Positions 53,071-62,464 of a stretch of 64,000 nt of DNA are shown piece by piece. The position numbers and the translations under genes are program-made. Every line of letters starts with the position of its first letter. The stretch's first letter is position 1. Origin of the DNA: Candidatus Polarisedimenticolaceae bacterium (GTDB lineage Bacteria > Pseudomonadota > Gammaproteobacteria > Chromatiales > Chromatiaceae); contig JAKISI010000001.1 of assembly GCA_021648685.1 (NCBI GenBank), positions 1 through 64,000 of the forward strand, read 5' to 3'. Below the pieces are notes generated by a model. The model made no database searches and was not told the origin of the DNA. It saw nothing but the letters and a program-made list of their open reading frames with translations.

Positions 53071-53457
53071 TTAACCTGCAACGCGCTCGAAGATTTTGTT
53101 GATTTTCTCTTCCAGAGTTCCTGCGGTAAAAGGTTTGATTACGTATCCATTCACCCCCGCTTCAGCTGCCATAATAATCTGTTCGCGTTTGGTCTCTGCG
53201 GTAACCATCAGCACCGGGAGGCTGGCCAGTTTGGGATCGGCACGCACGGCTTTTAATAGGTCGATCCCGGTCATGCCTGGCATGTTCCAGTCACTCACCA
53301 GAAAATCAAAGTTACCTGATTGCAGCATTGGCAGTGCTGTGAGTCCGTCATCCGCTTCATGCGTGTTGGTGAACCCAAGATCCCGCAGCAGGTTCTTGAT
53401 GATCCGCCGCATTGTGGAGAAGTCATCCACAATCAGAATCTTCATGTTTTTATCCAC
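53071..53457 (-). CDS. cheY: Chemotaxis response regulator CheY
   Basis: CheY-phosphate binds FliM and changes motor rotation. The 128-residue single receiver domain has Asp11/Asp12 ([12 protein letters not shown]), acceptor Asp56 ([11 protein letters not shown]), and the C-terminal Lys in VIKPF. The start is a GTG at 53457, preceded by GGAGGT with four-base spacing and giving [12 protein letters not shown], which lines up with E. coli CheY. The ATG at 53445 is 16 bases from that ribosome site and less likely. Confidence 0.96.
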   Translation of the reverse strand: MDKNMKILIVDDFSTMRRIIKNLLRDLGFTNTHEADDGLTALPMLQSGNFDFLVSDWNMPGMTGIDLLKAVRADPKLASLPVLMVTAETKREQIIMAAEAGVNGYVIKPFTAGTLEEKINKIFERVAG

Positions 53458-53490
53458 TGTTACCTCCAAACTCAATACAATAGTTAGTCA

Positions 53491-54231
53491 TTACTCTTCT
53501 TCCGTATCTGCCAGCCACTCTTCCAGACGGGAGCGCAGACGCAATGCCGCCTGGCTATGGATCTGGCAGACCCGCGATTCGCTGACACCGAGTATTTGAC
53601 CGATCTCTCTTAAATTCAGCTCTTCATCGTAGTAGAGCGCCATGACCAGCCGTTCCCGCTCTGGCAGGCCCGCTATCTCTTGGGCCAGCGCCTCTTTAAA
53701 TGCATCTTTTTGTAACCCTTCATAAGGGCCGGCATGTATGCCCCCGGCCTCGCCTCGCATGACATCACCCACGGCTGTCAGCTCATCCAGGCTGAAGATG
53801 CGGCAGCCTGAGGCATCCTGGAGGATTGCGTGGTACTCTTTCAGTGTCATCCCCAGCTCTTCTGCGACCTCTACGTCACGGGCATCCCGCCCGTACTCAT
53901 TTTCAATGGTGCGCATGGCCTCTGCGACAACACGCGCCTTGCGATGTACGGATCGGGGCGTCCAGTCACTGCGCCTGATCTCATCCAGCATGGAGCCTCT
54001 GATGCGAATGCCGGCATAGGTCTCAAAACTGGCACCCTGGCTTGGGTCATAGTTGCGGCTTGCTTCAAGCAGGCCAATCATGCCGGCCTGGATCAGGTCA
54101 TCGGCCTGAATATTGGGTGGCAATCGGTTCATCAGATGATAGGCAATGCGCTTCACCAGTGGCGCATGCTGGGTAACCAGTTCATTACAATTATGTTCCT
54201 GCATAGCTGAATACGCTGCCAGACCATTCAC
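53491..54231 (-). CDS. fliA: Flagellar sigma factor FliA (sigma-28)
   Basis: FliA directs RNA polymerase to late flagellar and chemotaxis promoters. The 246-residue protein has region 2 (LIQAGMIGLLEASRNYDPSQGASFETYAGIRIRGSMLDE, conserved in sigma-28), region 3, and region 4 with LVMALYYDEELNLREIGQILGVSESRVCQIHSQA. It starts with a GTG whose last two bases overlap the flhG stop (GTGA). It leads the che genes, and a sigma-28-like promoter is visible in the end of flhG. Confidence 0.95.
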   Translation of the reverse strand: MNGLAAYSAMQEHNCNELVTQHAPLVKRIAYHLMNRLPPNIQADDLIQAGMIGLLEASRNYDPSQGASFETYAGIRIRGSMLDEIRRSDWTPRSVHRKARVVAEAMRTIENEYGRDARDVEVAEELGMTLKEYHAILQDASGCRIFSLDELTAVGDVMRGEAGGIHAGPYEGLQKDAFKEALAQEIAGLPERERLVMALYYDEELNLREIGQILGVSESRVCQIHSQAALRLRSRLEEWLADTEEE

Positions 54232-55115
54232 CGTTCTGTCTCCCCGTTGTAACTTGCATATTGAATCAGCCTCTCCACAAAGAACTGAAGTTGCCCATTG
54301 GCTCCAGCAGGTACAGGCCAGTTATCGGCTCTCTTTGCCAAATTCTTGAATGCCTGTGAAGCGGGGCTGCGTGGATAGGCCTGTACAACTGATTTTTGAC
54401 CTTTCACAGCCTTGCGTAAAGACTCATCATACGGGATGCTTCCCATCTGGTTGAGCATGACATCAAGGTACCGATCCGTCACCCTAAAGAGTTTATTATA
54501 GAGCGCCTTTCCCTCTTGTATACTGCGAACCATGTTTGAAAGGATTCGAAAGCGGTTGACACCATACTCCCGATGCAACAATTTGATCAGTGCATAGGCA
54601 TCGGTGATAGAGGCTGGCTCATCGCATACCACTACAACCAGCTCCTGTGCGGCTCGACTGAAGCTGATTACAGTATCAGAAATACCTGCTGCGGTATCTA
54701 CCACCAGCACATCCAGATCATCGCTGACTTCACTGAACGCATTAATCAGTCCGGCATGCTCGGCAGGGCTTAGTTCTGCCATCTGCTGAATGCCAGATGA
54801 TGCAGGCACTACACGTATCCCGGCAGGCCCATCCAGCATCACTTCACTTAAACTGCGCTCACCGCGCAGCACATGGGAGAGGTCGTACTCCGGGTGCAGC
54901 CCAAGGGCAATATCAATATTGGCCAGCCCCAGATCGGCGTCGAGTATCATGACCCGCCGGCCCATTTCGGACAGGGCAACGGCGAGGTTTATGGAGACAT
55001 TTGTTTTGCCTACCCCTCCCTTGCCTCCAGTCACTGCAATTACCCGTATCGGGCGGGGTCTCACCATTGCGCGAAGGCCTGAGGCCTGGTCAGCTCTCAT
55101 ATCAGACATGGGCAT
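54228..55115 (-). CDS. flhG: Flagellar number regulator FlhG/FleN (MinD-like ATPase)
   Basis: FlhG (FleN) limits the number of polar flagella, working with FlhF and the master regulator. The 295-residue ATPase has a deviant Walker A (VTGGKGGVGKTNVSINLA), DADLGLANIDIALGLHPE, VVDTAAGISDTVISF and CDEPASITDAYALIKLL. The start is chosen at the ATG 55115, which overlaps the end of flhF. ATGs at 55109 and 55100 are also possible. The family usually starts close to the Walker motif, so the N-terminal tail of about 30 residues may carry an FlhF-activating segment. Confidence 0.93.
   Translation of the reverse strand: MPMSDMRADQASGLRAMVRPRPIRVIAVTGGKGGVGKTNVSINLAVALSEMGRRVMILDADLGLANIDIALGLHPEYDLSHVLRGERSLSEVMLDGPAGIRVVPASSGIQQMAELSPAEHAGLINAFSEVSDDLDVLVVDTAAGISDTVISFSRAAQELVVVVCDEPASITDAYALIKLLHREYGVNRFRILSNMVRSIQEGKALYNKLFRVTDRYLDVMLNQMGSIPYDESLRKAVKGQKSVVQAYPRSPASQAFKNLAKRADNWPVPAGANGQLQFFVERLIQYASYNGETER
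54322..54348 (-). promoter_or_regulatory. Candidate sigma-28 promoter in front of fliA
   Basis: On the minus strand, a perfect GCCGATAA -10 element (54329-54322) lies about 90 bases upstream of the fliA start. The -35 part (CAAGAATT, 54348-54341) matches the TAAAGTTT consensus at only four positions, with the normal 11-base spacer. It lies in codons of flhG. Confidence 0.4.
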
Positions 55116-56343
55116 GGGTTCTCGTGCCTCCCAATGCCAGCGCCATGAAGCCATCATCCTGATTCTCTGTTGCCTCCTGGCTGAGCGCAACGGCATGGCT
55201 GATCAGTGAATGTGGTCGTGCAAGTTGTAGATCTTCAGGGACTTTTTGGCCGTCGGTGGTAAATGCGACAGGTAACCTGCTGTGTATCACCGCAGAGAGT
55301 ATATTGCCTATGGAGGCGGCTTCATCCATCTTGGTCAGGATGCAGGCATCGAGTTGTACTGTGGAAAATGCCTTTATCGCCTGCTCCAGTGATTGCTGTT
55401 GGGTGGTGGCTGGCAGCGCCAAGAAACTGCGTACCGGTTGATTGCCCGCTTTAAGCATGGAGAGTTGTTCATTAAGTTGCACATCACGCTGGCTCATGCC
55501 TGCCGTGTCTATCAGGATGAGTCGTTTGTCACAAAAGGCGTTCAGTGCACTGTTAAGCTCATCGACGGAGCCTGCCGAGCGCACTGGTACATCCAGGATG
55601 CGGGCATAGGTGTTGAGCTGTTCACGCGCACCGATCCGAAAATTATCTGTGGTAATCAATGCCACATTGCGTGAGCCGTGACGCAGACAGAAGCGGGCAG
55701 CCAGCTTTGCCACGGTTGTTGTCTTCCCAACCCCTGTTGGCCCGACGATGGCAATGGCTCCCCCCTGCTCCAGCATATCTTCATCTGCAACAGGCAGTGC
55801 ATTGGCCAGATTGTAGAGCAGTTTGCGCCAGGCCTGCTCTAGATTGTCAACCGTATCCAGCTGATTAACGGCCTCACGGCAGATGTCAGGACTAAAACCG
55901 ATGTTCATAAGACGCCGCAGCAGTTCTTGGGTATTGGGCTTATGTTCGGCCATGTTGTTCCAGGTTAGCTCCGAGAGCTCATTTTCCATCATGCGCCGTA
56001 GTGCCTGCATCTCCTGGCGCATCTCTACTAAAATGGGATCCTGGCTCCACTCTACGCGGGGGTTTGGTGGCGATTGTGGCTGGTCTGCCGCAGGCTGCTG
56101 TATGGGAGGCAGAGCCTTGTTTACGGCACGTTTTTTTGCAAAATCAGCAACCATCCCCGGTGCTTCCGGCCGAGAGGAGGCAGCCGCCATCACGGAAGAT
56201 TCGTCATAATCAATGGCGGCTACCAGCTCAACACCACCTTCAACTGATCTGTTCGATAGGATTACAGCATCTGCCCCGAGCGCTTCGCGTACCTTTTGGA
56301 TCGCTTGCCGCATATCCTTCGCAAAAAACCGTTTTATCTTCAT
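55102..56343 (-). CDS. flhF: Flagellar placement GTPase FlhF
   Basis: FlhF is an SRP-type GTPase that sets the polar site of flagellar assembly. The 413-residue protein has a basic N-terminal B domain (MKIKRFFAKDMRQAIQKVREALG), an N domain and the G domain with P-loop AIVGPTGVGKTTTVAKLA near residue 197. ITTDNFRIGAREQL, LIDTAGMSQRD and LTKMDEAASIGN are the other GTPase motifs. It lies between flhA (90-base gap) and flhG. Confidence 0.95.
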   Translation of the reverse strand: MKIKRFFAKDMRQAIQKVREALGADAVILSNRSVEGGVELVAAIDYDESSVMAAASSRPEAPGMVADFAKKRAVNKALPPIQQPAADQPQSPPNPRVEWSQDPILVEMRQEMQALRRMMENELSELTWNNMAEHKPNTQELLRRLMNIGFSPDICREAVNQLDTVDNLEQAWRKLLYNLANALPVADEDMLEQGGAIAIVGPTGVGKTTTVAKLAARFCLRHGSRNVALITTDNFRIGAREQLNTYARILDVPVRSAGSVDELNSALNAFCDKRLILIDTAGMSQRDVQLNEQLSMLKAGNQPVRSFLALPATTQQQSLEQAIKAFSTVQLDACILTKMDEAASIGNILSAVIHSRLPVAFTTDGQKVPEDLQLARPHSLISHAVALSQEATENQDDGFMALALGGTRTHAHV

Positions 56344-56433
56344 TGCTTGCCATTCCTCACAGAAAGAGAGCTATTCGCAATTAGCATGGGTTATCACTCT
56401 ACAATGCCCCCTAACCAGGTTTATACATCGTTA

Positions 56434-58521
56434 TCAGTTGGCTTTGCCAATCGTCGCAACCACCTTGATCTGGCGGTTATCCGGGATCTCATTGTATGAG
56501 AGCACCTTCATGGTCAGGCCGCTCTGCTTCACAAATTTAGACATCCAGGGGCGGATGGGTGCCGCCACCAGCAGGATACTCTCCTGCCCTGCGGTCTCTT
56601 GATGCCCCGCAGTTTCAGTCAGCGCCTGTTGCATGCGCTCTGCCAGCCCCGGCTCAAAACCTGCTGTCCCTTCCGGGGAGCTTTGCAATGTATTCTGCAA
56701 GATTTGTTCCAATCCGGGGTCAAGCACAGCTACAGGGATTTCTTCATTAGGACCAACGAGTTGCTGCATTATTGAGCGTGACAGGGATACCCGTACAACG
56801 GCAGTCAGTGCGTCAGGATCTTGACCACGCGGTGCATGTTCCGCCAATGTTTCGGCAATGGTGCGAATATCCCTGATGGGGACGTTTTCAGATAACAGGT
56901 TCTGGAGCACCTTCAGTATCTGCCCCAAAGAGAGGGTTTTTGGCACCAGATCCTCAACCAGTTTGGGGGCACTCTGTGCCAGCGTATCCAGCAGTTGCTG
57001 CACCTCTTCATGCCCCAGCAGTTCGGAGGCATGGTTTTGCAGGATCTCACTCAGATGTGTGGCAACTACCGTGCTGGCATCTACAACGGTGTACCCCAGG
57101 GTCTGTGCATGGTCACGCTGGCCAGGTTCAATCCAGACTGCATCCAGGCCAAAGGTTGGGTCTTTTCCCTCGACCCCCTGCAGTGTGCCAAACACCTGCC
57201 CTGGATTGATTGCAAGGTCGCGATCCGGGTGGATCTCTGCCTCTCCAATCGTCACCCCATGCAGGGAGATACGATAGGCATTGGGGGAGAGGTCAAGATT
57301 GTCACGGATATGCACTGGTTGAATAAGAAATCCAAGCTCTTGCGAGAGCTTCTTCCGCACGCCTTTAATGCGGCTCATCAGCTGGCCACCCTGGTTGCGA
57401 TCTACCAGGGGAATCAAACGGTAGCCCACTTCAAGGCCAATAATGTCTACCGGCTGCACATCATCCCAGCTCAGCTCTTTTTGTTGCGGTACCACCTCCT
57501 CTTCCACAGCGGGTGGAGGTGGTTGCTCTGCGGCTTGCTTTTGGCGCTGTATAATCATCCAGGCTGCTCCACCTGCAATGGCAGCCATGCTTAAAAATGC
57601 CACATTTGGCATGCCGGGGATGATCCCCATCAGCGTCAAAATGCCTGCGCTTACCGCCAGTGGTTTAGGGTCAGAAAAGAGCTGGGTTAGAACCTGTCCG
57701 CCCATATCCTGCTTACCCGCTACGCGTGTCACAATAATGGCGGTAGAGGTTGAGAGCAGCAGGGAGGGGATCTGTGCAACCAGCCCATCACCAATGGTCA
57801 GCAGTACATAGAAGCGCAGCGCGGTTGAAAAATCCAGACCATGCTGAAGTGTACCCACACCCAGCCCACCCAGAATGTTGATAAAAAGGATAAGAATGCC
57901 GGCGACTGCATCGCCTCTTACAAACTTGCTTGCACCATCCATGGCACCATAGAATGAGGCCTCTTTGGCAACCTCTGCACGCTGTGTCCGAGCCTCATCC
58001 TGGTCAATCAGGCCCGAGTTCAGGTCGGCATCAATCGCCATCTGTTTGCCTGGCATGGCATCCAGTGTGAAACGGGCGCTTACTTCTGAAACACGCCCCG
58101 CACCTTTGGTAACAACCACAAAGTTGATGATCACCAGAATGAAAAATACCACCAGGCCCACGGCATAGTTACCACCGATCACAAAAGAGCCAAAGGCCTC
58201 AATTACCTTGCCTGCAGCATCACCACCGTTGTGTCCCTCCAGCAAAACCACGCGAGTAGAGGCGACATTCAAGGCCAGACGCAACAGTGTGGCAACCAAC
58301 AAAAGCCCAGGAAAGACACCAAAATCAAGTGGCCGAAGGGTATAAACAACCACCAGTAATACAATGAGCGAAAGGGCGATGTTGAAGGTGAATAGTATGT
58401 CCAGTGCAATAGGCGGCATTGGCAGCACCACCATCCCCAGCATCATCAGCACTATGAGCGGCGCACCGAGGCCACCCAGCCCCACCCGTTTTACAGACTC
58501 AAGCAGAGCTGTGGTATTCAT
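56434..58521 (-). CDS. flhA: Flagellar type III export gate protein FlhA
   Basis: FlhA forms the nonameric gate of the flagellar export apparatus. The 695-residue protein has eight N-terminal membrane helices (about 20-315), the conserved FHIPEP-type cytoplasmic loop (RFTLDAMPGKQMAIDADLN), a linker with a VEEEVVPQQ tract, and a soluble C-terminal domain (about 360-695) that docks chaperones. I chose the ATG at 58521 (MNTTALLESVK). Longer in-frame forms begin at a TTG and look non-conserved. Confidence 0.95.
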   Translation of the reverse strand: MNTTALLESVKRVGLGGLGAPLIVLMMLGMVVLPMPPIALDILFTFNIALSLIVLLVVVYTLRPLDFGVFPGLLLVATLLRLALNVASTRVVLLEGHNGGDAAGKVIEAFGSFVIGGNYAVGLVVFFILVIINFVVVTKGAGRVSEVSARFTLDAMPGKQMAIDADLNSGLIDQDEARTQRAEVAKEASFYGAMDGASKFVRGDAVAGILILFINILGGLGVGTLQHGLDFSTALRFYVLLTIGDGLVAQIPSLLLSTSTAIIVTRVAGKQDMGGQVLTQLFSDPKPLAVSAGILTLMGIIPGMPNVAFLSMAAIAGGAAWMIIQRQKQAAEQPPPPAVEEEVVPQQKELSWDDVQPVDIIGLEVGYRLIPLVDRNQGGQLMSRIKGVRKKLSQELGFLIQPVHIRDNLDLSPNAYRISLHGVTIGEAEIHPDRDLAINPGQVFGTLQGVEGKDPTFGLDAVWIEPGQRDHAQTLGYTVVDASTVVATHLSEILQNHASELLGHEEVQQLLDTLAQSAPKLVEDLVPKTLSLGQILKVLQNLLSENVPIRDIRTIAETLAEHAPRGQDPDALTAVVRVSLSRSIMQQLVGPNEEIPVAVLDPGLEQILQNTLQSSPEGTAGFEPGLAERMQQALTETAGHQETAGQESILLVAAPIRPWMSKFVKQSGLTMKVLSYNEIPDNRQIKVVATIGKAN

Positions 58522-58584
58522 CTGTTGCAGAACCTGGATATTGGGCTGTCTGTATTTTGATACAGCACCCCATGGCAAATCATG

Positions 58585-59718
58585 TTAATCATGTTGATAC
58601 TCTTCCGGAACAGGGAAATCATCAGGCATCAGCGGCATGTCTCCGCCATTCTTACGATAGATCTGAAGCTGAAATACATAGGCCAGCAGTTTTGCCACAG
58701 CAAGATAGAGGCCAGTAGGGATGCTGTGGTTTATCTCTGTACTAAAATAGATAGCACGCGCCAACATGGGTGACTCTATCAGCAGCACATTATTCTCTTG
58801 GGCAATCTTTTTAATATTGGCTGCAACCAGCTCTTTACCTTTGGCAACAACCTTTGGGGCGGCCATAGAGTCCTGATCATATTTAATCGCCACTGCATAA
58901 TGCGTTGGATTGGTTACAACCACATCAGCCTTTGGCACTTCACCCATCATCCGACGTTGAGCCATTTCGCGTTGCAGGGCACGTATGCGGCTTTTTACTT
59001 CAGGGCGACCTTCTGTATTTTTCATCTCATCACGCACCTCCTGTCGGGTCATGCGCATTTGACGTTTGTGATCCCACAGCTGAAAAGGGATGTCCATTAG
59101 CGCAATCAGAATAAGCGTAGATGCAAGTATGATGAAAGAGTTTCCAACCAGTGAACCAACCTCTGCCAATGCTGGGGTGATCTCCAGCTGGCTAAGGCCT
59201 ATCAGGTCACCTATCGAAAGCCAAAGAATGCTCCCTGTGGCTGTGGCAATAAGCATAAATTTCAGCAATGCCTTAACCAGCTCCATTAACCCTTTTAGAG
59301 AGAAGACCCGTTTCATTCCGGTTATCGGGTTGAGCTTGTTAAACTTTGGTGCAATCGCTTGCATGCTAAAGGCAAGGCCACCGAGGGATACCGAGGCCAG
59401 GATAGCAATAGCCATTAAAATAAGAAAAAATGGAGCCAACATCCATAACGCATCCTGAAGGGCATCGGAGAGGTGCACCAACATGGCCATAGGGTCATAC
59501 AGATCATCTCTTTTGAGAGAGAAGTTATTGGTCATTAGCCCCCTTAACCCCTCTTCAAAATGGTCACTCATGGTTACCAGTGAAATGGCGCCAGCCAATG
59601 TCACGGCCATTGTATTCAGCTCTCTTGAACGGGCAACCTGTGATTTTTTCTTGGCATCCTCCAGCTTTTTGGCTGTGGGTTCTTCTGTTTTCTCCTGTCC
59701 GTCTTTGTTTTCAGCCAT
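58585..59718 (-). CDS. flhB: Flagellar type III export switch protein FlhB
   Basis: FlhB sets the switch from hook to filament export. The 377-residue protein has four membrane helices and a C-terminal cytoplasmic domain with the self-cleavage NPTH motif (VVTNPTHYAVAI) near residue 268. The N-terminus KTEEPTAKKLEDAKKKSQVARSRE is typical. GAGGTAAG precedes the ATG, and the fliR stop lies just upstream. Confidence 0.95.
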   Translation of the reverse strand: MAENKDGQEKTEEPTAKKLEDAKKKSQVARSRELNTMAVTLAGAISLVTMSDHFEEGLRGLMTNNFSLKRDDLYDPMAMLVHLSDALQDALWMLAPFFLILMAIAILASVSLGGLAFSMQAIAPKFNKLNPITGMKRVFSLKGLMELVKALLKFMLIATATGSILWLSIGDLIGLSQLEITPALAEVGSLVGNSFIILASTLILIALMDIPFQLWDHKRQMRMTRQEVRDEMKNTEGRPEVKSRIRALQREMAQRRMMGEVPKADVVVTNPTHYAVAIKYDQDSMAAPKVVAKGKELVAANIKKIAQENNVLLIESPMLARAIYFSTEINHSIPTGLYLAVAKLLAYVFQLQIYRKNGGDMPLMPDDFPVPEEYQHD

Positions 59719-59721
59719 GGC

Positions 59722-60501
59722 TTACCTCACAATCTGCATGTGGTGCATTATGAATTGAAAACTTTCATTCACCAATTCACCAAAATTCTGTAATACGTTG
59801 GGCAAGGTTGCCCACATGACAATAAAGCCAATCATCATGGTCATTGGGAAACCTACGGCAAATATGTTGAGCTGTGGCGCTGCGCGCGTGATGATGCCCA
59901 TGCCTAAATTGACCACAAGCAGTGCAGTAACGAGTGGCAGCGCTATTAAAAGACCGCCTGAAAATACCCGGCCGCCCCAGATGGCAATATCCCACAGCGT
60001 GTTTCTTGACAGGCCATCCACTGCTATTGGTACGGTTTGGAAACTATCGATAACCAATTCGATAAGAATCAGATGGCCATTAAGAACCAGAAAAAGAAGG
60101 GTGACTAATATCAGGTAGAATTGCGAAACCACAGGCACTTGAACGCCATTTTGTGGATCCATCATTGAGGCAAAACCCAACCCCATGCTATACGCCATAA
60201 CCTGACCGGCAAAGACTACGGCGGCAAACACAAGTTGTAGCATAAAACCCATCATCACCCCAATGGCGATCTGCTGTAGCGCGATCAGCATGGCTTCATG
60301 GCTAAAGGTTTCAACCACAGGTGCTGGTGGTAGCATTGGCATTACAATCAGGGTAATCACCAGCGTCAAGGCTGCACGCCAGCGCATGGGAACCTGGCGG
60401 GAAGCAAAGATAGGGGCCGCTACAAAAACCGCGCCAATACGCATCAATGGCCAGAGAAAACCGGCCAGATAAGAGGCTATTGCTGTTTCAGAAAACACCA
60501 T
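59722..60501 (-). CDS. fliR: Flagellar export gate protein FliR
   Basis: This 259-residue polytopic protein has the FliR features: WPLMRIGAVFVAAPIFASRQVP in the first helix region, GFASMMDPQNG in the middle, and INLGMGIITRAAPQLNIF-like text near the end (here VNLGMGIITRAAPQLNIFAVGFP). It forms the FliP-FliQ-FliR core of the export channel. It follows fliQ by 17 bases. Confidence 0.95.
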   Translation of the reverse strand: MVFSETAIASYLAGFLWPLMRIGAVFVAAPIFASRQVPMRWRAALTLVITLIVMPMLPPAPVVETFSHEAMLIALQQIAIGVMMGFMLQLVFAAVVFAGQVMAYSMGLGFASMMDPQNGVQVPVVSQFYLILVTLLFLVLNGHLILIELVIDSFQTVPIAVDGLSRNTLWDIAIWGGRVFSGGLLIALPLVTALLVVNLGMGIITRAAPQLNIFAVGFPMTMMIGFIVMWATLPNVLQNFGELVNESFQFIMHHMQIVR

Positions 60502-60518
60502 TTACTTAGCCAGACTGA

Positions 60519-60788
60519 TTACCCTATTAGCGATGGAATGCTTTTGATTAACTGTTCTGTGTATCCTGTAATAACCCGCAATAACCATGGTCCTGTCATC
60601 ATTAATACCAGCACAACAACCATTAGTTTTGGTACAAAACTTAATGTCATCTCATTGATTTGGGTGGCGGCCTGGAACATGGCAATCAGCAGGCCAATAG
60701 CCAGGGCAGATAGCAGAATAGGTGCCGAGAGCAGGGTGATGACTTCAAGTGCCTGTTGGCCAATGTTGATTACGGTGTCTGCATTCAT
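60519..60788 (-). CDS. fliQ: Flagellar export gate protein FliQ
   Basis: This 89-residue protein has two membrane helices (about 16-36 and 50-72). QALEVITLLSAPILLSALAIGLLIAMFQAATQINEMTLSFVPK is typical of FliQ. Four copies wrap around the FliP-FliR core of the export gate. A 74-base gap separates it from fliP, with no clear regulatory signal. Confidence 0.95.
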   Translation of the reverse strand: MNADTVINIGQQALEVITLLSAPILLSALAIGLLIAMFQAATQINEMTLSFVPKLMVVVLVLMMTGPWLLRVITGYTEQLIKSIPSLIG

Positions 60789-60862
60789 TATGTTGCACCC
60801 ATGTTAACAAGCAGCTGCCGGTTATTGATTGCGGTTACCTGAAAAAATAAACAGCTGTTCAA

Positions 60863-61591
60863 TTATGTATAAAAACTTGCGGCCAATGTTCCAAGCACTA
60901 ATGCCCACCCATCAACCAGTACAAAAAGCATGATTTTAAAAGGCAGGGATATGATCAATGGTGAGAGCATCATCATGCCCATTGACATCAATACACTAGC
61001 CACAACCAGGTCGATGATTAAAAATGGGATAAAAAGTAAAAAGCCAATTTGAAAGGCGGTCTTCAGTTCACTGGTGGCAAAGGCAGGCATTAACAGAGAG
61101 AAGGGTGTCTGCTCTGGTGATTCAATCTCTTCATGTCCGGCAATCTCTGCAAACAGCATCAGGTCACTGTCCCGTGTTTGGGCTAACATAAATTCACGAA
61201 TTGGTGCTTTTGCATTATCAATGGCTTGGGTGGTTGAGATCTCTTCATTCAGGTAGGGTTGCAGCGCTGTGCTGTTCATTTCATCAAACACCGGGGCCAT
61301 GATGAAGAAGGTTAAAAACAGGGCTAAGCCAATTATTATTTGATTTGAGGGCGTTTGAGCAGTACCTAATGCCTGACGCAATATAGCCAATACAATAACA
61401 ATGCGTGCAAATGAGGTCATCATCATGAGCGCACCTGGCAGTAGACTCATGACGGTCATGAAAAGCAGGATCTGTATGGTCAGTGAATAGCTTTGACCTC
61501 CATCCTCTGTGGTGGTCACTGTCAGCGCCTCCAACCCTGGTGCAGCCTGACCAACAGCTGGAAATAACAACAGTAGAAGAAGAAATTTCAC
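60863..61591 (-). CDS. fliP: Flagellar export gate protein FliP
   Basis: This 242-residue protein starts with a cleavable signal peptide ([16 protein letters not shown]), as is usual for FliP. The conserved core is [49 protein letters not shown], and [19 protein letters not shown] stands near the end. It makes the pentameric FliP ring of the export gate. Its start overlaps the fliO stop (ATGA). Confidence 0.96.
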   Translation of the reverse strand: MKFLLLLLLFPAVGQAAPGLEALTVTTTEDGGQSYSLTIQILLFMTVMSLLPGALMMMTSFARIVIVLAILRQALGTAQTPSNQIIIGLALFLTFFIMAPVFDEMNSTALQPYLNEEISTTQAIDNAKAPIREFMLAQTRDSDLMLFAEIAGHEEIESPEQTPFSLLMPAFATSELKTAFQIGFLLFIPFLIIDLVVASVLMSMGMMMLSPLIISLPFKIMLFVLVDGWALVLGTLAASFYT

Positions 61592-62013
61592 TGCTGCTTA
61601 TCCTGTAATGCAGTATTCAGTTGCTGCTTAAATTCTGGGTTATTATCAGCTGCTGCATTCCACTCCTCCTTTGAAAGCACATGCAGTGTTTGAATCCGCC
61701 CAGGTGAGACGCCAACCAGCAGGCGGGTCTCTCCCACTTGCAGAAGCACGGCTCGCTCTCGTGCACCGAGTGAGATGCCTCCAACGATAGTGACTACCCC
61801 TTTTCCTATGTTAGGCAGTCCACCAAAACGGCGCAAAAGCCAACCCAGCCCAACAATGAGTGCAAGTACCAAAGCCAGGCCAGCTGCGGTGTTGGCAAGG
61901 TGGCTGCTATCCAGTGGCAGATCGGCTAGAGATGCTGGTGTTTTGCTATCGGCCTCTACAGCAGTCAATGAAGATGGCAGCAACAGGAGAGGCGTTATCA
62001 GGATGCGGTTCAT
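61588..62013 (-). CDS. fliO: Flagellar export assembly protein FliO
   Basis: This 141-residue protein has an N-terminal signal-like segment, one membrane helix ([22 protein letters not shown], about 44-65) and a small cytoplasmic part ([33 protein letters not shown]). FliO helps assemble the FliP ring. The assignment rests on this typical layout and on its place between fliN and fliP, overlapping both by four bases. Confidence 0.9.
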   Translation of the reverse strand: MNRILITPLLLLPSSLTAVEADSKTPASLADLPLDSSHLANTAAGLALVLALIVGLGWLLRRFGGLPNIGKGVVTIVGGISLGARERAVLLQVGETRLLVGVSPGRIQTLHVLSKEEWNAAADNNPEFKQQLNTALQDKQQ

Positions 62014-62441
62014 TGCAATCTCTTAACCCTGTCTGCTGCGCTGATTACATCGGTCAGGCGTATGCCAAACTTTTCATTTACTACGACAACCTCTCCTTGG
62101 GCAATCAAGGTTCCGTTCACCAGTACATCCATTGGCTCTCCAGCCAGCCTGTCCAGCTCTACAACTGAGCCTTGATTAAGCTGGAGCAGGTTGCGAATGT
62201 TTATGCGGGTACGCCCGATCTCCATAGAGATTGTGATCGGTACATCCAGGAGAGACTCCAGGTTTACATCTACATTGCCCGTTGCTGCTGCATCTGGTTC
62301 CAATTTCTGAAACTGTGCAGATTCAGCTGCGGCAGGTTCCGTTGGCGTATCATCTGCCCCCGTGTCTCCTGACTCCTCAAGCGCGGCGGCCCATTCATCG
62401 GCCAATGCTTCATTTGGATCAATATTTTCATCGCTCATCAT
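62010..62441 (-). CDS. fliN: Flagellar motor switch protein FliN
   Basis: This 143-residue protein has an acidic, variable N-terminus (about 1-60) and a C-terminal SpoA domain (LLDVPITISMEIGRTRINIRNLLQL, GSVVELDRLAGEPMDVLVNG, FGIRLTDVI). With FliM it forms the C-ring and receives CheY signals. It lies 23 bases after fliM and overlaps fliO. The ATG one codon later is an equal alternative. Confidence 0.96.
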   Translation of the reverse strand: MMSDENIDPNEALADEWAAALEESGDTGADDTPTEPAAAESAQFQKLEPDAAATGNVDVNLESLLDVPITISMEIGRTRINIRNLLQLNQGSVVELDRLAGEPMDVLVNGTLIAQGEVVVVNEKFGIRLTDVISAADRVKRLQ

Positions 62442-62464
62442 AAATCTCCACTATAAATCGTGGT

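Noticed and set aside
56344-56433. Possible sigma-54 (-24/-12) promoters in gaps of the flagellar block (flhF-flhA, flhA-flhB, fliQ-fliP)
   Set aside because: I looked for TGGCAC-N5-TTGC patterns on the minus strand in these gaps by eye and found none.
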